This document shows, piece by piece, positions 40,144 to 45,024 of a stretch of 45,024 nt of DNA; the first letter of the stretch is position 1, and every line of letters starts with the position of its first letter. The translations under genes were made by a program, and so were the position numbers. The stretch is taken from NCBI GenBank assembly GCA_002839645.1, contig PGYL01000015.1, forward strand, positions 1-45,024. Direction: 5' to 3'. This stretch comes from Methanomicrobiales archaeon HGW-Methanomicrobiales-2. GTDB lineage: Archaea > Halobacteriota > Methanomicrobia > Methanomicrobiales > Methanoculleaceae. The notes beneath the pieces were generated by a model. It was not told the origin of the DNA. It saw only the letters and a program-made list of their open reading frames with translations, and did not search any database.

Positions 40144-40420
40144 GGTTTTGCCTCAATGGGATTGGTAAGGCTGGTCTCCCCGGGTTCCGGTGAGTCGGCC
40201 CGTAGAAGCATGGTGCTCCCGATACAACCTGTGATGGGCTTCCCTCTGCGTTGTGAGAGGATCTACCGGGGTTTTCCATGCCCGGCCAGCCGGACCCTCC
40301 TGCATGGCGAAGGCCTCTTGGCCGGGTTACCGGAATGCACCGGAAAACCGGGCAAAGTGCAGGAGGTCTGCCCACCTGGGGAAAACGAAACTCTCCGGGT
40401 GGATCGCCGGGTGAATCGCT
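40144..40420 (-). ncRNA. Long structured 5' leader of the fwdDBAC-moeA operon (candidate cis-regulatory RNA)
   Basis: No gene fits here. With the TATA box at 40441-40452, transcription should start near 40420, leaving a leader of roughly 275 bases. It contains a three-way-junction-like fold: a perfect nine-pair stem (40296-40304 with 40358-40366) encloses two hairpins (GGCC at 40312 and 40320, loop of four; CCGG at 40340 and 40348, loop of four). Nearer the gene are CCTCT/AGAGG (40243-40260) and AGCA/TGCT (40207-40217). The antisense of 40169-40185 (CCGGGGAGACCAGCC) loosely recalls a B12 box, but the rest of that riboswitch is not recognisable. Confidence 0.5.
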
Positions 40421-40440
40421 TTGTCATAACTTGTAATGTT

Positions 40441-40452
40441 TTGTATTTAACC
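40441..40452 (-). promoter_or_regulatory. TATA box of the fwdDBAC-moeA operon
   Basis: The reverse strand reads GGTTAAATACAA, the best TATA element upstream of fwdD. It lies about 300 bases from the fwdD start codon. Confidence 0.55.
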
Positions 40453-40459
40453 ATTCCGG

Positions 40460-41195
40460 ATTTGTAAGTTGTTTCAGATGATCAACTTTACATCAAGCGA
40501 TTTTGTGGGTGTTTGTTGTTGACGTCTCTGATCTGGTTGGCTTTTTTTTAGAATGGTGCAGTATTTTTTGGTTTTTTTGGTTCTTGCCCGGCTATCGCCC
40601 GGTTACTGTATGCTTAACCTGCCGATCTGCAGGGGTGTCGGCTCCTCCGCTCCCGGCAGTGGTCGTGGAGGCGCGGGGAACCGGGAGATCCGTTGTTTCT
40701 TCATCTCCGGCTGTGCCGGAGCGCGGTGCCTCTGCCGGCTGCCCGATCCCGGGGCTGCGATGACCCCGTATCCGGTACGTTCTGATCCAACGGCCGGGCT
40801 CCGGGGTATTATATAATTACCTCCCTTTTACTTCTGACAAAAATTGGGTGGATTTGGGAATGGGGGCCTGACTGTCTGGATCGGGGGGAATCCTGCCTGC
40901 TCTGGGTAGCATTATATATCTGTGATCCTAACCTATAGAGTCAGGTACGATTGAACTGCTTTCGACAAGAGCGGTTTTACTTATTGCTATTACTTTTATC
41001 TGATTTATTATTTAATAGGTGTTCCCCTCCGAAGCCCCTCTGACTGTCCCCCCGGCAGGAGGGGTTGGAGGAATCCTTTTTTAAGTATCGTGTTCAACCA
41101 TTTGAACCATTGAATCTCGATTTTAAAATATCCGTTTGTAAATATAATCGATCTAAATATTACTTTATGTAAAAAAGCCCATCTTAATTCGCAAA
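40460..41195. other. Divergent fwd-mcr control region, no protein gene
   Basis: I see no gene in this stretch. It holds T-tracts at 40542-40550 and 40563-40590, a GC-rich block with a perfect hairpin CTCCGGC-TGT-GCCGGAG (40705-40721), a near-palindromic AT box GGTATTATATAATTACC (40805-40821), a second TATA-like ATTATATAT (40911-40919), a stem CCCCTC/GAGGGG near 41036-41066 followed by a T6 run, and a perfect dyad GTTCAA-CCAT-TTGAAC (41092-41107) ahead of an AT-rich segment. Confidence 0.5.
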
Positions 41196-41240
41196 TTTTA
41201 TTAATAACTCTCCTTCTACACTTATAGTCCCTTTTGGGAC
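41196..41240 (+). promoter_or_regulatory. Proximal mcr promoter and leader hairpin
   Basis: AATTTTATTAATAA (from about 41195) is the closest TATA element to mcrB. Transcription would begin near 41230, at or just inside a perfect hairpin GTCCC-TTTT-GGGAC (41227-41240). The remaining leader to the mcrB ATG is about 100 bases. Confidence 0.5.
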
Positions 41241-41335
41241 GTGCAGTAGCGGCCTTCAAAGACCGGAGCGGTTTGTCTGCTTCGGCCTCTTGCATGAACG
41301 GAATGCATTGAACAAGGGTAAAAGGATGAAATACT

Positions 41336-42640
41336 ATGGCTAAATACACGGAAACAATCGATCTCTATTCTGATGACGGGAAGCTGCTCAAGAGCGGCGT
41401 CACCCTCGACAGAATCAGCCCGCTGGTTAACCCGGCCACAGGTAAGATCATCGACCTGACCAAGAGAACGATCAACGTAAACCTCGGGGGCATCCAGGAT
41501 GCGCTCAAGGCTGGCAAGCTTGGAAAGGGCAAGATCAAGGGAAGAGAACTGGATCTCCCCATCATGGAGAACAAGGACGCCATCGTCGCCAAGATCAAGG
41601 AGATGATCCAGGTTGAGGAAGGCGACGACACCGAGATCATGGAATTCAACGGTGGAAAGCTCCAGCTCGTAAAGGTCCCGACGAAGCGCCTGGTCAACGC
41701 GTCCACCTACGACGCCGCGATCACCTCGGTCGCAGCCGCGACCACCTTCGCGATCGTCGACCAGTTCAACATCGACGCCTTCAACGCATCCACCGTCAAG
41801 GCGGCCTGCTGGGGCGGTTACCCGCACACCCAGGACATGGAAGGTGCGCTCGTCACGTCGATCCTGACCATCCCCCAGAACAACGAGGGTATCGGCTACG
41901 CGCTCCGGAACATCCCGGTTAACCACACCGTCATGATGACCGGCAGGAACGCCCTGCAGGGTGCAGCACTCGCATCCACCCTCGAGACCGCCGGTATCTT
42001 CGAGATGGGCTCCGCCGTCGGGCCGTTCGAGCGCGCCATGCTGCTCGCCTACGCCTACCAGGGCCTGAACGCCAACAACATGGTCTACGACCTCGTCAAG
42101 GCAAACGGCCAGACCGGAACCATCGGCACGGTCGTCCAGAGCCTGGTCGAGCGCGCCATCGAGGACAAAGTCATCGCCCCCGGCAAGAAGGGCGGGTACT
42201 TCCAGTTCTACGACACGAAGGACCCCATGCTCTGGAACGCCTACGCCGCTGCGGGAACCATGGCAGCTACCATCGTCAACTGTGGTGCCGGACGGTTCGC
42301 CCAGGCGGTCTCCGCGACACTCCTGTACTTCAACGACCTGCTCGAGCACGAGACCGGTCTCCCGAGCACCGACTACGGCCGTGTCATGGGTACCGCTGTC
42401 GGGTTCTCGTTCTTCAGCCACTCCATCTACGGCGGTGGCGGCCCGGGGATCTTCAACGGCACCCACGTCGTGCCCCGCCACGCCAACGGTGTAGCTATCC
42501 CGTGTGTGGTCGCTGCGGCAGCACTCGACGCCGGAACCCAGATGTTCTCGCCCGAGAGCACCTCGAAGATCTTCGCCGACACCTACGGTAAGATCGACGT
42601 CTTCAACAAGCCGATCGACCAGATCGCAAACGGAGCCTGA
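41336..42640 (+). CDS. mcrB: Methyl-coenzyme M reductase beta subunit
   Basis: This 434-residue beta subunit of the methane-forming enzyme (methyl-CoM + coenzyme B gives methane + heterodisulfide) contributes to the coenzyme F430 and coenzyme B sites: FSFFSHSIYGGGGPGIFNG near residue 360 and VPRHANGVAIPCV. The N-terminal part starts AKYTETIDLYSDDG. An AAGGATG box lies about seven bases before the ATG. It is the first gene of mcrBDGA. Codon use looks more biased than in neighbours, as expected for a very highly expressed protein. Confidence 0.98.
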   Translation: MAKYTETIDLYSDDGKLLKSGVTLDRISPLVNPATGKIIDLTKRTINVNLGGIQDALKAGKLGKGKIKGRELDLPIMENKDAIVAKIKEMIQVEEGDDTEIMEFNGGKLQLVKVPTKRLVNASTYDAAITSVAAATTFAIVDQFNIDAFNASTVKAACWGGYPHTQDMEGALVTSILTIPQNNEGIGYALRNIPVNHTVMMTGRNALQGAALASTLETAGIFEMGSAVGPFERAMLLAYAYQGLNANNMVYDLVKANGQTGTIGTVVQSLVERAIEDKVIAPGKKGGYFQFYDTKDPMLWNAYAAAGTMAATIVNCGAGRFAQAVSATLLYFNDLLEHETGLPSTDYGRVMGTAVGFSFFSHSIYGGGGPGIFNGTHVVPRHANGVAIPCVVAAAALDAGTQMFSPESTSKIFADTYGKIDVFNKPIDQIANGA

Positions 42641-42656
42641 GCGAGCAGAGATCCGA

Positions 42657-43127
42657 ATGATGAACGCCACGTTTCCGCAGGTCAGGATCGTGCCGCTCAG
42701 GATGCTCAAACCTGAGACCGCCGAACGCCTGCTCAATATGCTTGCCGGCATCGCCGGCATCCGCCGGATGATGATCCACGGCCCCGGCCTGCCAAAGAAA
42801 GTCCCGTACGGGCCGGCTCGGGGAAGCCCGAACCCGCACTCCGATCGAAGAGCGATCCACGTCGGCGATGCCGAGATCGCGCTCCGTATCGCTGCGGGCG
42901 AGATCATCCTGGAGGTCGAGGACGCCTCTGTCATCGAGGAGATCCGGTCGCTCTGCGACGGTTTCTTCACGGGGTTCTCCTACCAGCTCCAGGAGGGCAG
43001 GTTTATGAAGACCGCTCCAACGCTCGTGGATTACGCGAAGTATGGGCCTCGTGCCGATACAATGTTCATCGGCCTTGCGGACCCCCGAAATGGGGAAGGT
43101 CCGGTGCTCATCCGCACGGAACGGTGA
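42657..43127 (+). CDS. mcrD: Methyl-coenzyme M reductase operon protein D
   Basis: This 156-residue protein is the McrD family, encoded in mcr operons. It associates with unassembled McrA and is thought to help assembly or post-translational modification rather than being part of the mature enzyme. Motifs are FPQVRIVPLRMLKPETAERLL, IHGPGLPKKVPYGPARG, FTGFSYQLQEGRFMKT and ADPRNGEGPVLIRTE. Two adjacent ATGs (42657, 42660) could start it. It follows mcrB by 16 bases. Confidence 0.95.
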   Translation: MMNATFPQVRIVPLRMLKPETAERLLNMLAGIAGIRRMMIHGPGLPKKVPYGPARGSPNPHSDRRAIHVGDAEIALRIAAGEIILEVEDASVIEEIRSLCDGFFTGFSYQLQEGRFMKTAPTLVDYAKYGPRADTMFIGLADPRNGEGPVLIRTER

Positions 43128-43219
43128 CGGCCGGCATACAGAATACCCGGAAATATGGCTGGAACTCATTCAAGACAGGAAATGGATAAGATAGCAATCA
43201 CTTTGAGGTGAATGAAAAC

Positions 43220-43984
43220 ATGGCATACAAGCCCCAGTACGGTCCCGGGACATCAATTGTCGCCGCGAACCGGCGTAAACAGATGAACCCCGGCCAGAAG
43301 CTTGAGAAGGTTCGTTCAGTAACGGATGAGGATATCGTGTTGATCCTCGGTCACCGCGCACCCGGATCGGCATACCCGAGCGCCCACCCGCCGCTCGCCG
43401 AGCAGCAGGAGCCAAACTGCCCCATGCGCAAGCTCGTCAAGCCCACGGCTGGTGCAACGGCCGGCGACCGCGTCCGCTACATCCAGTTCGCGGACTCGAT
43501 GTTCAACGCCCCCTCGCAGCCCTACCAGCGGACTTACACCGAATGCTACCGCTTCCGCGGCATCGACCCCGGCACGCTCTCCGGTCGCCAGATCGTCGAG
43601 TGCCGTGAGCGTGACCTTGAGAAGTACGCAAAGGATCTCATCGAGACCGAGATGTTCGATCCCGCTCTCGTCGGCATCCGCGGTGCGACCGTGCACGGTC
43701 ACTCGCTCCGTCTCGCTGAAGACGGCATGATGTTCGACATGCTCCAGAGAGATGTCCTCGGTGAGGACGGCGTCGTCAAGTACGTCAAGAACCAGATCGG
43801 CGAGCCCCTCGACCGTGCGGTTGCCGTCGGCAAGCCCATGGACCAGAAGTGGCTCAAGGCCCACACGACGATCTTCCACTCGCTCGTAGGGACTTCCTAC
43901 CGCGATGACACCGAGTACGTCGAATATATCCAGCGCATCCACTCGCTGCGCACGAAATACGGCTTCATGCCGAAAGAGGAGTGA
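43220..43984 (+). CDS. mcrG: Methyl-coenzyme M reductase gamma subunit
   Basis: This 254-residue gamma subunit starts [19 protein letters not shown] and contains [31 protein letters not shown], and [15 protein letters not shown]-like text ([15 protein letters not shown]), all standard for McrG. It helps form the F430 pocket. The ATG at 43220 is chosen over an in-frame GTG at 43208 because GAGGTG (43205-43210) then sits nine bases upstream. The 92-base gap after mcrD holds no mcrC. Confidence 0.97.
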   Translation: MAYKPQYGPGTSIVAANRRKQMNPGQKLEKVRSVTDEDIVLILGHRAPGSAYPSAHPPLAEQQEPNCPMRKLVKPTAGATAGDRVRYIQFADSMFNAPSQPYQRTYTECYRFRGIDPGTLSGRQIVECRERDLEKYAKDLIETEMFDPALVGIRGATVHGHSLRLAEDGMMFDMLQRDVLGEDGVVKYVKNQIGEPLDRAVAVGKPMDQKWLKAHTTIFHSLVGTSYRDDTEYVEYIQRIHSLRTKYGFMPKEE

Positions 43985-43989
43985 TTACA

Positions 43990-45024
43990 ATGGCAAAGAT
44001 TGAGAGATCCCAGAAGCTGTTCCTGAAGGCCCTCAAGGAGAAGTTCCAGGGACAGGACGTCGAGTCTGAGACCGCCGAGTTCTACAAGTTCAACGGTGTC
44101 CGCCAGTCTCCCCGTAAGATGGAGTTCATGAAGGCGAGCCGTGCCGTCGAGATGGACCGCGGCGTCTCCATGTATGACCCCGAGCGCTGCCACCTTGGCG
44201 GCATTCCGATGGGCCAGCGCCAGCTGATGACCTACGAGGTCTCCGGTACCGGCGTCTTCGTCGAGGGTGACGACCTGCACTTCGTCAACAACGCTGCGAT
44301 GCAGCAGATGTGGGACGACATCAGGAGAACCGTCATCGTCGGGATGGACCTCGCCCACCAGACCCTGCAGAAGCGTCTGGGCAAGGAAGTTACTCCCGAG
44401 ACGATCAACGAGTACCTCCACATCTTAAACCACGCCATGCCCGGCGGAGCCGTCGTCCAGGAACACATGGTCGAGACTCACCCCGGCCTCGTCGACGACT
44501 GTTACGTCAAGGTCTTCACCGGCGACCAGGAACTCGCGGACGACATCGAGCCCCAGTTCCTGCTGGACATCGAGAAGCTCTTCACCGCCAAGCAGGCCGA
44601 GGAGCTCAAGGCAGAAGTCGGCAAGAGCATGTACCAGGCGATCCACATCCCGACCGCGGTCTCCCGGACCTGCGACGGTGGAACGACCTCCCGGTGGTCT
44701 GCAATGCAGATCGGTATGTCCTTCATCGCTGCGTACCGCATGTGCGCTGGTGAAGCAGCCGTCGCCGACCTCTCCTACGCCGCAAAGCACGCAGGCGTCA
44801 TCCAGATGGGATCCCACCTGCCCGCCCGGCGTGCCCGTGGCCCCAACGAGCCCGGTGGCATCAAATTCGGCCTCTTCGCCGATATCGTCCAGGCAAACCG
44901 GAAGTACCCCAACGACCCCGCAAAGGCCTCCCTTGAGGTCGTCGGTGCCGGAACCATGCTCTACGACCAGATCTGGCTCGGCTCCTACATGTCCGGCGGT
45001 GTCGGATTCACCCAGTACGCGACC
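43990..45024 (+). CDS. mcrA: Methyl-coenzyme M reductase alpha subunit, first 345 codons (3' end outside window)
   Basis: This is the N-terminal 345 residues of the catalytic alpha subunit. The frame is open to the window edge, ending at the [10 protein letters not shown] block. [18 protein letters not shown] and [21 protein letters not shown] are clear. Two residues that are methylated in Methanothermobacter are present with matching spacing: His267 (AAKHAG; His257 there) and Arg281 ([14 protein letters not shown]; Arg271 there). The thioglycine region lies beyond the window. The ATG is five bases after the mcrG stop. Confidence 0.98.
   Translation, partial: MAKIERSQKLFLKALKEKFQGQDVESETAEFYKFNGVRQSPRKMEFMKASRAVEMDRGVSMYDPERCHLGGIPMGQRQLMTYEVSGTGVFVEGDDLHFVNNAAMQQMWDDIRRTVIVGMDLAHQTLQKRLGKEVTPETINEYLHILNHAMPGGAVVQEHMVETHPGLVDDCYVKVFTGDQELADDIEPQFLLDIEKLFTAKQAEELKAEVGKSMYQAIHIPTAVSRTCDGGTTSRWSAMQIGMSFIAAYRMCAGEAAVADLSYAAKHAGVIQMGSHLPARRARGPNEPGGIKFGLFADIVQANRKYPNDPAKASLEVVGAGTMLYDQIWLGSYMSGGVGFTQYAT

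Noticed and set aside
40169-40260. A cobalamin riboswitch in the fwd leader
   Set aside because: A B12-box-like string and an AGGGAA string are present, but the core stems and the conserved GCCACUG element are not convincingly there. I kept it only as a general structured leader.
40156-40467. A 103-codon + strand frame in the fwd leader
   Set aside because: Composition is arbitrary, there is no ribosome binding site, and it overlaps the structured leader and the fwd TATA box.
41222-42970. A 582-codon reverse frame opposite mcrB
   Set aside because: Antisense shadow of mcrB with no recognisable motif; it also runs across the mcr leader.
1-45024. CRISPR arrays and tRNA or rRNA genes
   Set aside because: I saw no regularly spaced direct repeats, no tRNA T-loop/acceptor combinations and no rRNA signature in any gap.

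Overview
The window is GC-rich DNA from a hydrogenotrophic methanogenic archaeon. The lineage is probably Methanomicrobiales and plausibly close to Methanoculleus. This rests on methyl-coenzyme M reductase genes (mcrB, D, G and the first 345 codons of mcrA), a formylmethanofuran dehydrogenase operon (fwdDBAC) and a six-subunit membrane [NiFe] hydrogenase (echABCDEF). TATA-type promoters at archaeal spacing and purine-rich ribosome binding sites fit this. The genus is an inference from recognised proteins, not from a search.

Layout. 1-2.4 kb: the end of glutamine synthetase, then leftward genes for an Mrp/NBP35 Fe-S carrier with a small unknown partner, and a MoaD-like protein. 2.5-5.7 kb: a tungsten-type aldehyde ferredoxin oxidoreductase, then a lone tnpB element between convergent genes. 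5.7-11.2 kb: TrmO/TsaA, RNase HI, a phosphoribosyltransferase, three tandem PEBP-family genes, a CBS-domain protein, a TerC-like membrane protein and a flavin reductase. 11.6-16 kb: a hybrid response regulator/histidine kinase, a 54-residue Cys-containing protein, a glycine-zipper protein, a radical SAM/SPASM enzyme and a cupin. 16-21.8 kb: a P2-type cation ATPase, a secreted beta-propeller protein and a Ca2+/Na+-type exchanger. 21.9-25.4 kb: a SagB-type nitroreductase, a YkgJ cysteine-cluster protein, a truncated anion permease and a disulfide-reductase-fold flavoprotein. 25.4-25.9 kb: a hairpin-rich non-coding stretch. 26-31.1 kb: the leftward ech operon. 31.2-33.6 kb: rnc, a DUF362 ferredoxin-like gene and a HIT gene. 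33.7-34.5 kb: a putative DEDDh exonuclease. 34.5-40.1 kb: fwdDBAC-moeA. 40.1-41.3 kb: a large control region between divergent fwd and mcr. 41.3 kb to the end: mcrBDGA.

How it works together. Ech couples ion flow to ferredoxin reduction by H2. Fwd uses reduced ferredoxin to reduce CO2 to formylmethanofuran. Mcr releases methane. Thus the first and last catalytic steps of CO2 reduction and a ferredoxin supply lie within 20 kb. Tungsto/molybdopterin biology appears twice: moaD beside the aldehyde oxidoreductase, and moeA at the end of the fwd operon.

The observations most worth a second look are: a long, multi-hairpin leader before fwdD; an array of six perfect hairpins beside the ech operon; an archaeal RNase III whose conserved metal-binding Asp is Asn; three PEBP paralogues that progressively lose ligand-site residues; a glutathione-reductase-fold enzyme whose catalytic His/Glu pair is Tyr/Tyr; and an exact 17-nt repeat in two divergent intergenic regions.
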